Shown: one piece after another, positions 8,469 through 17,435 of the stretch
Layout of the letters: each line of letters opens with the position of its first letter
Position numbering within the stretch: position 1 is the first letter of the stretch
DNA from: Actinomycetes bacterium
GTDB lineage: Bacteria; Planctomycetota; Phycisphaerae; JAACET01
NCBI GenBank assembly: GCA_030614915.1
Contig: JAUXAG010000021.1
Location: 1 to 39,275 of the forward strand
DNA length: 39,275 bases
Direction of reading: 5' to 3'
Position numbers and translations under genes: made by a program
Notes under the pieces: generated by a model
Databases searched by the model: none
What the model saw: only the letters and a program-made list of their open reading frames with translations
What the model was told of the DNA's origin: nothing

Positions 8469-9850
8469 TTATACTTCTTCCAGTATTTGGGCAAGAGTTC
8501 CTTGACCTTGGCTTCAAGCTCCTGGTTACTGATGGCCGTGAGCCGACCGTGCACTTCGTATTGATCCATAACCCAGCGGGCCAGTTTGTGGATCTTAATC
8601 TTGTTGATTCGCTCTTCGCCTTCCAGGCCGAAGAATTCGTTTATCCATACCACTACTCCGTCCGTACCGCTCTTGTCTGTGATGGCCACCTTGGGTGGGC
8701 GGCCCAGGAGTTTGGTCGTGTCAAAGATGTTGTAGATTCTCTCGTCCTGGCGGAGCCCACCGGCGTGGATTCCCGCCCGCGTAGTATTGAAGGCCTTGCC
8801 CACGAACGGATAGTTGTCCGGAATAGGCAAGCCGATCGAACGCAAATAATCAGCCAGTTCGGTAATAGCAGTCGTATCCACACCGCACAAATCACCTTTC
8901 AGGCCGATATACTCGATAACCGCTCCTTCCAGGGGCTGGTTCCCCGTCCGCTCGCCGAAGCCGAAAATCGAGGTGTTGGCCGCATCGCAGCCGTACAGCC
9001 AGGCTGTTGCAGCGTTAGTGTGTACCTTGTGAAAGTCGTTGTGTCCGTGCCACTCTAGCCGACTGCTGGGCACCCCGCATTCCTGGTTGAGCTTGTAAAT
9101 CAGCTTGGCAATGCTTCGCGGCAGCTCAGCACCCGGGTAGGAAATACCGAAGCCCATCGTATCGCACAGGCGGATCTTTACCGACAGTTCCTCGGGCACC
9201 TGTCGGCTTCTCTCCATCAGCTCATCCACAAACGGCAGAACAAATCCCTCAATGTCTGCCCGGGTGATGTCTTCCAGATGGCAGCGCGGACGCACACCCG
9301 CTTCCAGGGCCGCATCGACTACTTCCAGGTACGTTGCCATGGCTTGCGAACGGTCCATCTTGGATTTCAAAAAGATATGATAGTCCGAGCAGCTGGTGAG
9401 CATACCCGTTTCCTTGAGTCCTGCCTCCTTGACCAGACGAAAATCACCCTTCACCGCCCGAATCCACCCGGTGCATTCGGGATAAGTGTGTCCCAGTGCT
9501 CGGCAGCGGTCCAGCGTCTCGCGGTCGTTTTTGGTGTATAGGAAAAACTCTGTCTGGCGTATCACCCCCTTGGGGCCGCTCAGCCGGGCCAAAAGGTCGT
9601 AGATTCTTACCATCTGTTCGATCGTATACGGAGGGCGAGCCTGCTGACCGTCGCGGAAAGTTGTGTCTGTTATGTGGATATCACGACTCTTGAGCGACTT
9701 GGGATCGAACTCGATCGGCTCACCGTCAATGTACTCTATGATTGGGCCGTCGAATTTGATCAGAGGTGGAAGGTCGTAATCAAACGTCTCGTCCAGCAAA
9801 TTGGGTTCTGCCACCGCCACAAGGCGATGGTTCTTTTTCCTGTCAGCCAT
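8459..9850 (-). CDS. HMGL/2-isopropylmalate synthase-like aldolase
   Basis: A 463-residue enzyme of the HMG-CoA-lyase-like (DRE-TIM) family, which condenses or cleaves acyl-CoA with 2-oxo acids (isopropylmalate, citramalate and homocitrate synthases). The Arg66-Asp67 pair lies in DTTFRDGQQA, the metal-binding HGHND (His268, His270) is present, and the glycine-rich GFGERTGNQPLEG (about 297-309) follows. It carries an N-terminal extension of about 58 residues and lacks the full C-terminal leucine-binding regulatory domain of LeuA, so LeuA is not claimed. The start at 9850 is chosen over an in-frame start 41 codons upstream because GAAGGGAG lies 5 nt before it and the extra N terminus is low complexity. 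It lies 34 bp behind an acyl carrier protein gene. Its last codons and stop come from the inverted-repeat element. Confidence 0.88.
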   Translation of the reverse strand: MADRKKNHRLVAVAEPNLLDETFDYDLPPLIKFDGPIIEYIDGEPIEFDPKSLKSRDIHITDTTFRDGQQARPPYTIEQMVRIYDLLARLSGPKGVIRQTEFFLYTKNDRETLDRCRALGHTYPECTGWIRAVKGDFRLVKEAGLKETGMLTSCSDYHIFLKSKMDRSQAMATYLEVVDAALEAGVRPRCHLEDITRADIEGFVLPFVDELMERSRQVPEELSVKIRLCDTMGFGISYPGAELPRSIAKLIYKLNQECGVPSSRLEWHGHNDFHKVHTNAATAWLYGCDAANTSIFGFGERTGNQPLEGAVIEYIGLKGDLCGVDTTAITELADYLRSIGLPIPDNYPFVGKAFNTTRAGIHAGGLRQDERIYNIFDTTKLLGRPPKVAITDKSGTDGVVVWINEFFGLEGEERINKIKIHKLARWVMDQYEVHGRLTAISNQELEAKVKELLPKYWKKYKAL

Positions 9851-9884
9851 AAAACTCCCTTCGTACTTTACATGCCCTGCGGTT

Positions 9885-10139
9885 CTATGCATCCACTCCC
9901 TGCTCTTTGCATACCTTGGCAATGAACTCGATTGCTCCCCCGACCGTCTCCACCGCCAAAGCCCCGTCCTCATCCATTTCGATACCGAACTCCTCTTCGA
10001 ACATGGCTACCAGTTCCACCGACTGGACGCTCTCAGCCCCCAGATCGACTGCGAAGTTGTCCGATGCCTTCATTGTCTTCGGGTCGATATTCAAAACCCG
10101 ACCGGTTACAGCCTTGACCCGTTCTTCTACTGTTGCCAT
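9885..10139 (-). CDS. Acyl carrier protein
   Basis: An 84-residue acidic helical protein. DLGAESVQSVELVAMFEEEF matches the acyl carrier protein consensus (usually DLGADSLDTVELVM), with Ser37 as the phosphopantetheine attachment site and Val in place of the usual Leu after it. The start ATG at 10139 has GGAGA about 8 nt upstream. It is read together with the HMGL-like gene 34 bp downstream and not with fab genes, so it may be a dedicated carrier for that enzyme's acyl substrate, not the general AcpP. That is inference from position; it could also be the housekeeping ACP. Confidence 0.9.
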   Translation of the reverse strand: MATVEERVKAVTGRVLNIDPKTMKASDNFAVDLGAESVQSVELVAMFEEEFGIEMDEDGALAVETVGGAIEFIAKVCKEQGVDA

Positions 10140-10553
10140 TATTCGTTCTCCTGATACCTAAAAGACTCCTTTAGCCTCTGCCGCCCTGATTCTGCAAATA
10201 CAGTCTTCCGCTTCTGCGAACTGCTCTCTCGAACCATCCCTAATAAAAGAAGTTATAGCAGTTTGTGCATCTGGGCCACACGGGCCAGGCTCATTGCAGA
10301 TCATGTGCTGCATACTCTTTTAGTCGTAACTTCCCCACAAGTCAAGACTTAAAACCCGCACCCACCCAGCCCGTCCGACAAATGCCCCTTTACCATCCCG
10401 AAAAGAAGGTTTCATCGGCAGGGCTTATCTTCACACACAACAGCCGTCGAGTAGAAGCTCTTTGGACCTGACGCTCTTGTGGTAGGTGTTTTTCACCGTA
10501 AGGAAAACCGAATTGATCCCCGCTTGGGCAAGACACCTCAACCAGATTGGATA
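10140..10553. other. Intergenic region between ACP and proA
   Basis: This 414-bp stretch has no supported gene. A short plus-strand frame at 10265-10471 has no protein-like character. It holds the ACP promoter candidate (10252-10260) and a weak 4-bp stem (GGTGTTTTTCACC, 10487-10499) downstream of proA. Nothing else was seen. Confidence 0.5.
10252..10260 (-). promoter_or_regulatory. Extended -10 upstream of the ACP gene
   Basis: The minus strand reads TGCTATAAC, a -10 with five of six consensus bases plus the TG extension, about 113 nt upstream of the ACP start. No clear -35 is present. Confidence 0.33.
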
Positions 10554-11828
10554 TTATTGTCGCAGGTGCCCTCGGCCATAGACCACATATTTATAGGTGG
10601 TCAAATCTGTCGCACCCATTGGGCCACGGGCATGCAGTTTGTCAGTGCTGATGCCCACCTCTGCTCCGAGCCCATAGACTCCGCCGTCGCTCAGTCGCGT
10701 CGAGGCATTAACCATTACCGAGGCCGAGTCAACCCGAGCGGCGAAATCCTCGGCCGCCTCGATGTTCTGCGTCACAATTGCGTCGGTATGGCCCGACCCA
10801 TAGCGGTTGATGTGCTCGATGGCCTCATCGAGGCTGGAGACAATTTTGATACTCAGAATCATCGCCAGATACTCACTGGACCAGTCGTCTTCGCTGGCCA
10901 CGCCCATCGAGTGGTACAACTTGCGGGTCCGCTCACAGCCGCGCAGTTCCACGCCGGCTTCAGCCAACTCGTCGCAGGCGCTGGGCAGGAACTCCTCCGC
11001 CACTTCCGCGTGCACCACTAGCGTCTCCGCTGCGTTGCACACCCCGGGCCGCTGAACCTTGGCGTTCATCACGATTTGATGGGCCATCTCCAGGTCTGCC
11101 CCCGCGTCCACGTACACATGGCAGATACCCTCGTAGTGTTTGATCACCGGGATATGGGAGTTTTCCACTACCGCTCTGATCAGTGATTTCCCCCCGCGAG
11201 GTATAACCACGTCGATCAGCCCTTCCTGCTTGAGCAGATTATTGACCAGTTCGTGCTCGCTATGCTCCACGAAGCCTACTGCGTCCTTTGGCAAGCCGGC
11301 CTCGTCCAAGGCCTGGCGGATTATCCGGGCAATAGCACCATTAGATGCCAGGGCTTCCTTTCCCCCCCGAAGTATCACCGCATTGGCGGATTTGAGGCAC
11401 AAGGCCGCCGCATCCGAAGTCACGTTAGGCCGGGATTCATAGATTATTGCCACCACTCCCAGCGGCACACGCCGTTTATGAATTACCATACCGTCCGGCA
11501 GGGTCCAGCCGTCTATAATTTGGCCGACCGGGTCGATGCCCAGGGCAATCTGCTCGATACTCTCCGCCATTCTTCCTATGCGCCCCTCATCGAGCCTCAG
11601 TCGATCCAGCATCGCCTCACTCAGCCCGGCCTTTCTAGCCGCTGCCAGATCCTGACCGTTGGCCTTAATGATCTGCTCGGCCTGCGAACGCAGATTCCGG
11701 GCCATCCCCCCCAGAGCCTCCCTGCGCTGCTTGCCCGAGCTGCTTGCCAAGACTCCAGCCGCCTGCTTGGCCCGTTGGGCCAAATCCAGAATATAGTCAT
11801 CTTCTACTGTCTTACTTATCTTATTCAT
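10554..11828 (-). CDS. proA: Glutamate-5-semialdehyde dehydrogenase (gamma-glutamyl phosphate reductase)
   Basis: A protein of about 424 residues that reduces gamma-glutamyl phosphate to glutamate-5-semialdehyde with NADPH, the second step of proline synthesis, in the cytoplasm. Family motifs are clear: PLGVVAIIYESRPNVTSDAA, NAVILRGGKEA, IDVVIPRGGKSLI, and the catalytic cysteine (about 264) in VQRPGVCNAAETL. C-terminal DGGVYGLGAEVGIST is also typical. The length is normal. The start is either GTG 11831 or ATG 11828; ATG is preferred because it overlaps the upstream TGA by one base (TGATG), with CGGAG just before. Translation is coupled to the YbbR-like gene. No proB lies in the window. Confidence 0.96.
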   Translation of the reverse strand: MNKISKTVEDDYILDLAQRAKQAAGVLASSSGKQRREALGGMARNLRSQAEQIIKANGQDLAAARKAGLSEAMLDRLRLDEGRIGRMAESIEQIALGIDPVGQIIDGWTLPDGMVIHKRRVPLGVVAIIYESRPNVTSDAAALCLKSANAVILRGGKEALASNGAIARIIRQALDEAGLPKDAVGFVEHSEHELVNNLLKQEGLIDVVIPRGGKSLIRAVVENSHIPVIKHYEGICHVYVDAGADLEMAHQIVMNAKVQRPGVCNAAETLVVHAEVAEEFLPSACDELAEAGVELRGCERTRKLYHSMGVASEDDWSSEYLAMILSIKIVSSLDEAIEHINRYGSGHTDAIVTQNIEAAEDFAARVDSASVMVNASTRLSDGGVYGLGAEVGISTDKLHARGPMGATDLTTYKYVVYGRGHLRQ

Positions 11829-12958
11829 CACTCCGTCGGCTTTCTTTCTAAACGAACCTTTACTGTCTTGGGCGCGCCGGAAATTTTGACTTCGTGGACA
11901 TCATCGTCAAATTCGAACCTTACCGTGACTGGATAATAAGCGTCGGTAGCCTTGGCGTGTTGGGGGCCCAGATCGATGTAGGCCCGCACCTTTTCCTGCG
12001 TGGGCGTTTCTAGTTTAGCCAGCTCGCCAACCGGACCGACCACATTCACCATCACTACCTTGTCAGCCTCCTTCTCAAACTTCAAGTCATACTTGCCGAT
12101 CATATCCACAGGCAGAACGGCATATAGCAGTAAAGGTCCCAGTTCAGCGCGGCTCTGTTCTCTCGGCTGCAGAATTACCGTGACCTTGGAGGGTTCTGGC
12201 CTGATCGGCAGATCTGCAAGTTCGCTCTGCACGGTTCCGGTCAGCTGCAGGTCGGGGGTGATTTCCTGCGGAATCTGCTCCAGCTCCACCAGCAATTCCT
12301 CCGGCAGGGCATCCTTTAGCCTCGACGGTACATCCACTGCGATTTCTGGCGGTTCGATAGAGGGCTCGAACCTGTGACTCCCGGCCGTATCCTTCAGAGC
12401 CAATTTAATTTTGTCTATATGTACCCATTTATCCAGCTCGACGGTAATATTCGCCGGCTCAGCCTCCACAACCGTAACTCCACGCTCCCGGAGCTCGTCA
12501 CTGGCGTTCAGCAGGTCGATTACTGCAATCTTATCAGCAGTAGCCCAGTAGCTGTCCTTCGAAATGTAACTCACCAGTTGCAGTTGGCCGGCTTGCAGAT
12601 CGGCTTGAAGTTCTTTCAGCCGGCTGCGCGTGCCTCTGAACTTCACCTTGGCTTCTATGCGCTTGCCGCCCGTGGCAGGATCAGGATCCGCAAGCGCTTC
12701 TTCGGAACCGTCATCGACCGACAGCAGTATCAGGGAGGAGTCCGCCTCCGTAGCCAGGACAAAGCTCAGAGGAATCTCCTGGATATCCAGCTGTGACTGG
12801 TCAGCCCAGACCCACAGCAGCCCGGTCAGCACCGCCACCGTCAGGAAAGTTCCGCCCATACTCAGGAGCTTTTTGACCTTTCCTCCGCCAGGGGCTCGTA
12901 CAGCAATCCCCGCCCCTCTTGGCGGCTCAGGTCCTGATGGATTCGATGCCGATACCAT
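11828..12958 (-). CDS. Membrane-anchored YbbR-like protein
   Basis: A 376-residue protein with a short Pro/Gly-rich cytoplasmic tail, one membrane segment at about 34-50 (GGTFLTVAVLTGLLWVWAD) and a beta-rich outer part. Repeated stretches such as IPLSFVLATE, ITVELDKWVHIDKI and KVTVILQPR resemble the tandem YbbR domains found in CdaR-type proteins, which in other bacteria sit next to the diadenylate cyclase. No cyclase gene is here, so a role in c-di-AMP control is not claimed. The start ATG at 12958 has AAAGGA 3-8 nt upstream. It overlaps proA by a base or more, so both are read together. The YbbR assignment rests on architecture and weak motif similarity. Confidence 0.65.
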   Translation of the reverse strand: MVSASNPSGPEPPRGAGIAVRAPGGGKVKKLLSMGGTFLTVAVLTGLLWVWADQSQLDIQEIPLSFVLATEADSSLILLSVDDGSEEALADPDPATGGKRIEAKVKFRGTRSRLKELQADLQAGQLQLVSYISKDSYWATADKIAVIDLLNASDELRERGVTVVEAEPANITVELDKWVHIDKIKLALKDTAGSHRFEPSIEPPEIAVDVPSRLKDALPEELLVELEQIPQEITPDLQLTGTVQSELADLPIRPEPSKVTVILQPREQSRAELGPLLLYAVLPVDMIGKYDLKFEKEADKVVMVNVVGPVGELAKLETPTQEKVRAYIDLGPQHAKATDAYYPVTVRFEFDDDVHEVKISGAPKTVKVRLERKPTE

Positions 12959-13064
12959 ATCCTTTTCATATCAGATTTTGCCCGGAATTGCCAAGCCCAG
13001 TCGAAGGTTTTTTTATCTCATCTCTACCTTGGCGGCCTTTTATGGTCTGTTTCTGGCTTTGTGT

Positions 13065-13093
13065 TTGACAGTTGCTCAGCGGTCCGCTAAGCT
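13065..13093 (+). promoter_or_regulatory. Sigma-70-like promoter of the HEAT/ROK operon
   Basis: A perfect -35 TTGACA (13065-13070), a 17-bp spacer and the weak -10 TAAGCT (13088-13093) lie about 50 bp upstream of the HEAT-repeat gene start. Confidence 0.45.
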
Positions 13094-13143
13094 GAAAAAG
13101 CGGAAATACCGATGGTCCCAAATCCGTGGGAGAGTCATTTATC

Positions 13144-15369
13144 ATGCCGGCTGTGCGGGTATTTCATAGCCTCTCTTTAGCCCTGCTGACAATATGCCTG
13201 CTGGCCGCCCCGGTCAGTGCCGCCGATCCCCTAATTACCCCCGCTGCCGAGCCACTCTCCCCTGAAAACAATCAGGAATTTGAGTTTCTTTGTGGGGTTC
13301 TTCGCAGCCCGGCCTACATTCTGGACCACCGGAGGACAGCAGCCCTTCTCCTGCTCGGACGTGGCTGGCCTGAAGGCATCGACGAGGTGCTCACCGTCCT
13401 GGAGAATAATGAGGACTCCCAGGGCCAGTTGGCTGTAGCCGAAGCCTTAGCCGAGGCCTTCCCCGAGCTCGGACTCCTGCGGAACCGCTTTCTTGAGCCT
13501 CTGATTGCTGCCCTCTCTGCCGAGGACGAAGACCTACGCCAGGCAGCCGCCTGGGCCGTAGCAAACTATAACCTCGAGGTTCTGCCCCAACTAAGCCGGA
13601 TCATTCTTCAGCCGGACCTCGCCACCACCGAAACCACCCGATTGGCTGCCGTTGCTGCCGTCGAACGCATCAAGGACAAAAAATCCGCCCAAATCCTCAT
13701 AGAGGCCCTCGACGATGAGAATCCCCAGCTTTCAGCTCGATGCCGTCAGGGCCTGCAGTACCTGACCAGCATTCGCTTCGGCGACGATAATGCTGCTTGG
13801 CGGCAATGGTGGCAACAGTACAAAGACAAAGAACTCGCTGAATGGCGGGAACTGTTTATAGCGGCTCTGATGAACCAGAACCGCGAACTGCAAAAGAGAG
13901 CCGAGCTATTAGCAGAGCAGCTTCGAAGCCAGATTGAAGTCCGCTGGGAAAACGCCCAGGACAAGGCCCAACTCCTCGAGAAGTTCCTCGATAATCCCTT
14001 GGAAGACGTCCGTCTGCAGGCCTTGTTTTTGGCCAAGAGGGACCTTGCCCCTGGGGCCTTTCCAGAGGAATTACGAGGCAATATTCGTGAGCTTCTCGCC
14101 GACCCTTTCCCTCCCGTGCGGGTCTTGGCTGCTGAGTTGCTCCGTGACCTCCGCGACAAGCAATCCGCAAAGATTCTTCTCGAGCAATTACCTCAGGAAA
14201 CCGACCCAGGGGTCCGTGCCAGTTTTGCTGACGCTTTGGGCTATATAGGCGGCGCCGAAGCAGTCCAGCCTCTAATCGAGCTGCTGGCAGACCCTGACCC
14301 TCTGGTAGTTGGAAAGGCCGCTTCGGCTCTGGGGAACCTGGCTTCTGCTGAGGACGTTGGCCCTCTAAAGGCCTCTATTGTGCAGGCCTTACTTGACCAA
14401 TATAAAGAGACCGCCCCAACAACCAATGGGGCCGATGCCAGGCTTCGCAGCGATATCCTTTCAGCCATGGTTCAAGTCGGCTCGTCCTCCTTCCGTCCGC
14501 TTTTCCTCCAGGCTCTGAATGACAGCTCGGCTCTTAGCCGCATCGCTGCCCTCGAAGGCTTACAAAGCCTTTCCCCTGATAATAGCAGGAAGGAAACCCT
14601 CGCCGCTATTCGTTCTTTGCTCGTTGACCATGACCGCGGCGTGCGTCTCGAAGTTCTTCGAGCCCTCGAATATTTCGCCGATCTTGGAGCGTTGGAAGCT
14701 CTTGAAAAAAGGCTTGCCCCCAACGTTGAACTCGATGACGATGAGCGGGATGCGGTCTGGCGCGTAATTATAAATTTGCTTGCCAAGGCCGGTTTGGACA
14801 TCCTCAACAAATGGGAACGGAAAGCTGTTGTCGTTGACGATCCTGAGCGGCACGAACAGGTTCTTGGAATTCTGGAGGTCAAATTAGCCGAGGCCCGGAC
14901 CAACCCAGTCCGGTTGATCGAAGTCCGCGAAAAGCTCGGTGATCGCTTTGAAACTTTGAAAAGCTGGGAAGCTGCCGCTATGAAGTACCGCTTGGCCTAT
15001 GATCAGGCCAAGACTATCCCCGCCCCAAGTATTTTGGACACTCGTGACAGATTGGCTTTGAAGCTGCTCAAGGCCCTGTTGAATCAGGGCGATTTTGACC
15101 AGGCCGTAGAGCACCTTGGTGCCATTGCTGTCGCTCCGTCGCTCCTGGAAGAGGACGCCCTCAACCTGGCTCTGGACTATCTCCAGACGCGCCTCGATCT
15201 GCCTGTTGCTTCCAAGAATATTGCTGCTGCCCTGGAGCTGATATCAGTCTTGGAAAATGCTCATCTTCCCGGCCTGAGCCGGCCGCCTTTATCCGACAGA
15301 CTGGACCAACTGAAGACCAAAACCCTCAATCTCCGCCAGAGCAGCAACAAAGAGCCGGGTGTGCCATGA
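13144..15369 (+). CDS. Secreted HEAT-repeat protein
   Basis: A protein of about 741 residues with a signal peptide (MPAVRVFHSLSLALLTICLL, cleavage likely after PVSAA), then tandem HEAT repeats over about residues 40-540, seen as recurring patterns like ALDDENPQLSARCRQGL, LLADPFPPVRVLAAELL and LLADPDPLVVGKAASALG. One repeat ends with AAWRQWWQQYKD, a signature common in planctomycete HEAT proteins. The C-terminal 170 residues look TPR-like, with helical pairs such as SWEAAAMKYRLAYDQAK. It likely acts as a periplasmic protein-binding scaffold. The ATG at 13144 is chosen over an in-frame GTG at 13126 because it begins the signal peptide directly and GGGAGA precedes it. Its TGA overlaps the ATG of the ROK gene (ATGA). 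Confidence 0.88.
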   Translation: MPAVRVFHSLSLALLTICLLAAPVSAADPLITPAAEPLSPENNQEFEFLCGVLRSPAYILDHRRTAALLLLGRGWPEGIDEVLTVLENNEDSQGQLAVAEALAEAFPELGLLRNRFLEPLIAALSAEDEDLRQAAAWAVANYNLEVLPQLSRIILQPDLATTETTRLAAVAAVERIKDKKSAQILIEALDDENPQLSARCRQGLQYLTSIRFGDDNAAWRQWWQQYKDKELAEWRELFIAALMNQNRELQKRAELLAEQLRSQIEVRWENAQDKAQLLEKFLDNPLEDVRLQALFLAKRDLAPGAFPEELRGNIRELLADPFPPVRVLAAELLRDLRDKQSAKILLEQLPQETDPGVRASFADALGYIGGAEAVQPLIELLADPDPLVVGKAASALGNLASAEDVGPLKASIVQALLDQYKETAPTTNGADARLRSDILSAMVQVGSSSFRPLFLQALNDSSALSRIAALEGLQSLSPDNSRKETLAAIRSLLVDHDRGVRLEVLRALEYFADLGALEALEKRLAPNVELDDDERDAVWRVIINLLAKAGLDILNKWERKAVVVDDPERHEQVLGILEVKLAEARTNPVRLIEVREKLGDRFETLKSWEAAAMKYRLAYDQAKTIPAPSILDTRDRLALKLLKALLNQGDFDQAVEHLGAIAVAPSLLEEDALNLALDYLQTRLDLPVASKNIAAALELISVLENAHLPGLSRPPLSDRLDQLKTKTLNLRQSSNKEPGVP

Positions 15370-16337
15370 CTGAAAAGCCTTATTATTTGGGAATTGACTT
15401 AGGCGCCACCTCGGTCAAAACAGGCGTTGTCTCCCCCGAAAAGGACCTCAAAGCCACTTTTGTGATAGATACCGCCGGCAAGGACGCCAAGGAGGTTCTG
15501 GAGGCAATTCTCGCCTCTGTCCGCCAGGCTGTGGCCAAGGCCGGTATGACTGTAGCCGATATTGCGGCTGTGGGGGTCGCCTCGCCGGGACCCCTCGATC
15601 TGGAGGCGGGCATAATATGCGATTCTCCCAATATCCACGGCTGGCGCAATATTCCCTTGTCTAAGCTCTTGAACGAAGAGCTCGGCCTTCCCGCCATCCT
15701 CGAAAACGATGCCAATGCCGCAGCTCTCGGTGAATACCATCATCAAGCCGACCCCCGGATCAGGGTCTTGGCCATGTACACTCTCGGCACTGGTATCGGC
15801 GGGGGAATTGTCATAGATGGCAAAGCTCTGCACGGGGCCCAGGGCAATGCAGCGGAATTGGGCCACATTATCGTTGAGCCTGATGGCCGGCAGTGCGCCT
15901 GTGGCCAACGCGGCTGCGCCGAGGCCTATGCCTCAGCCAACAGCACTGCCGCACGGGCTGCTCAAGCTCTTCAACAGGGATGCGAATCTTCTCTCAGTCA
16001 AGTTCTCCGGGCCGAAGGTGCCCTCACAGCCAAGGATGTTGCCGACCATGCCCGTCAGGGTGATGCCCTTGCTGTCAAGATCCTCGATCAGTCAGCCTAT
16101 TATTTGGCCTTGTTGAGTGTAGACGTTTGGCACGTAGTAGACCCGCAAATAATCGTCCTGGGCGGTGGAATGGCCCAGGCCGGAGATATCCTGCTTAATC
16201 CAGTCCGCAAGCATTTCCAGCAGCTCTGCTGGAAGCTGGAGGGTGCCGGGGGTGTCCAGATCGTCCTGGCCAAGCTGGGCAACCAGGCTGGGATGATTGG
16301 AGCTGCCAGCGCCGCTGCCCTGGCCTTTGGTCGCTAA
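15366..16337 (+). CDS. ROK-family sugar kinase (glucokinase-like)
   Basis: A 323-residue cytoplasmic kinase of the ROK family, probably phosphorylating glucose or an aminosugar with ATP. The N-terminal phosphate loop LGIDLGATSVKTG, the catalytic ENDANAAALGE (Asn114-Asp115) and the sugar-binding ELGH (Glu164, His167) are intact. The zinc site CACGQRGCAE (Cys177, 179 and 184) is also intact. IIVLGGGMAQAG near the C terminus is typical. Length is normal. The start codon overlaps the stop of the HEAT gene by 4 bp, so translation is coupled. The exact sugar cannot be told; being next to a secreted HEAT protein gives no clue. Confidence 0.93.
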   Translation: MTEKPYYLGIDLGATSVKTGVVSPEKDLKATFVIDTAGKDAKEVLEAILASVRQAVAKAGMTVADIAAVGVASPGPLDLEAGIICDSPNIHGWRNIPLSKLLNEELGLPAILENDANAAALGEYHHQADPRIRVLAMYTLGTGIGGGIVIDGKALHGAQGNAAELGHIIVEPDGRQCACGQRGCAEAYASANSTAARAAQALQQGCESSLSQVLRAEGALTAKDVADHARQGDALAVKILDQSAYYLALLSVDVWHVVDPQIIVLGGGMAQAGDILLNPVRKHFQQLCWKLEGAGGVQIVLAKLGNQAGMIGAASAAALAFGR

Positions 16338-16425
16338 CAGCGTTTTTTCGCTTGCCTTTGTGCACTGCACCATCGTAGTATGGCACCGGCAAGTTGCCCA
16401 TCATGTCAAGTTTGAGAAGGAAGCT

Positions 16426-17076
16426 ATGCAGGAAGCGAAAACCAGGCTTATTTACGATTTTCAGTCTCATTTCTACGACCAGCTCGCCTCGCGTACCTTG
16501 GCTCGTCGGCAGCGCGCTGCCATAAAGCGCATGCATATTCAGCCCGGCCAACGAGTCTTGGATATAGGTATTGGAACTGGGCTGTCTCTTGATGCTTACC
16601 CTGACTATTGCCATGTCGTGGGTCTGGACCTTTCGGAAAGAATGTTGGCCAAGGCTAGGCGAAAGCTGGCCAGCCTTGACTTGCACAATGTCGACTTGCT
16701 TTGTGCCGACGCCATGTTCTGCAACTTCGCCCCGCAGAGCTTCGATCACATCCTGCTCAGTCACGTAATCAGCGTGGTCTCCGACCCAGTGCAATTAATT
16801 CGTTTGGCATATTACCTTGGCAAGCCCGGTTGCCGCATTGTAATCATAAATCACTTCCGTTCGGCAAATCGGATGATCGGCCTGATCGAGACGCTGATCT
16901 GCCCCTTGTGTGTGCACTTGGGCTGGCGTTCGGATTTGTCACTGCAGGAATTGATCAAAGCCACCGGTCTACACATCGACTATCGCTACAAAATCGAGTC
17001 CGTCGATTTGTGGCAGACCGTATTCGCCCGCATACCGGATTCCGTCGATCACTCGCCTCTCCAGCGCAGCGCCTGA
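16426..17076 (+). CDS. SAM-dependent methyltransferase, PmtA-like
   Basis: A 216-residue class I methyltransferase. Motif I is VLDIGIGTGLSL, followed by VVGLDLSERMLAKARRK (motif II) and DLLCADAMFCNF (motif III). The order and the leading DFQSHFYDQLASRTLARR resemble bacterial phosphatidylethanolamine N-methyltransferases (PmtA), which make phosphatidylcholine. That activity is a guess; ubiquinone/menaquinone-type enzymes share the fold. The start at 16426 is chosen over upstream in-frame codons because AAGGA lies 5 nt before it and conservation begins there. It is 88 bp downstream of the ROK gene. The last 28 bp overlap the convergent YkgJ-type gene. Confidence 0.82.
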   Translation: MQEAKTRLIYDFQSHFYDQLASRTLARRQRAAIKRMHIQPGQRVLDIGIGTGLSLDAYPDYCHVVGLDLSERMLAKARRKLASLDLHNVDLLCADAMFCNFAPQSFDHILLSHVISVVSDPVQLIRLAYYLGKPGCRIVIINHFRSANRMIGLIETLICPLCVHLGWRSDLSLQELIKATGLHIDYRYKIESVDLWQTVFARIPDSVDHSPLQRSA

Positions 17077-17435
17077 CTCGATTCCCCGAAGCTGAATCCG
17101 CAGGGTCGTTCATTCATGTCCCCGCCCACGAGGCCCCGGTCGTTAAGGTCCGTCTGGTCCACCGGGAAGATGCGGCAATTCTTCGCTCGCTTCTCGTGGA
17201 TTCGGCAGCGGGTGCTCCCGTCGGCCAACTCTTCCAGCTCAGGGCAAACGTAAAGCAGTCTACAGCAAGCCCCGCAACGCAGACATTCTCCCCGGCGCAG
17301 GTTTATCTTTGATTCCACGTAACCTAGGCGAAAATGGCCAAGATAGAACCGGCGGATCTTCCCCCAGGCCAGCCGTAATTTCGCGCCCAGCCCAGACCCG
17401 GTCCCGGCCAAAAGCATGTTCCTCAGATGCCCCAT
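17049..17435 (-). CDS. YkgJ-type cysteine cluster protein
   Basis: A small protein of 128 residues with cysteines spaced as in the YkgJ/UPF0153 family: CLRCGACC (about 51-58), then a Cys in YVCPE, CRIHEKRAKNCRIFP and a last Cys in ERPCGF. These are thought to bind a metal or Fe-S cluster; the family's role is not firmly known. The N-terminal 40 residues are basic and have no recognised motif. The start ATG at 17435 has only a weak ribosome site, so an internal start cannot be excluded. It is convergent with the methyltransferase gene, overlapping it by 28 bp. Confidence 0.8.
   Translation of the reverse strand: MGHLRNMLLAGTGSGLGAKLRLAWGKIRRFYLGHFRLGYVESKINLRRGECLRCGACCRLLYVCPELEELADGSTRCRIHEKRAKNCRIFPVDQTDLNDRGLVGGDMNERPCGFSFGESSQALRWRGE

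Noticed and set aside
9851-9973. N-terminal extension of the HMGL-like gene
   Set aside because: The frame overlaps the end of the ACP gene, and the better ribosome site is at 9850.
10265-10471. 68-codon plus-strand frame between ACP and proA
   Set aside because: No protein-like pattern, no ribosome site and no homologue I can recall.
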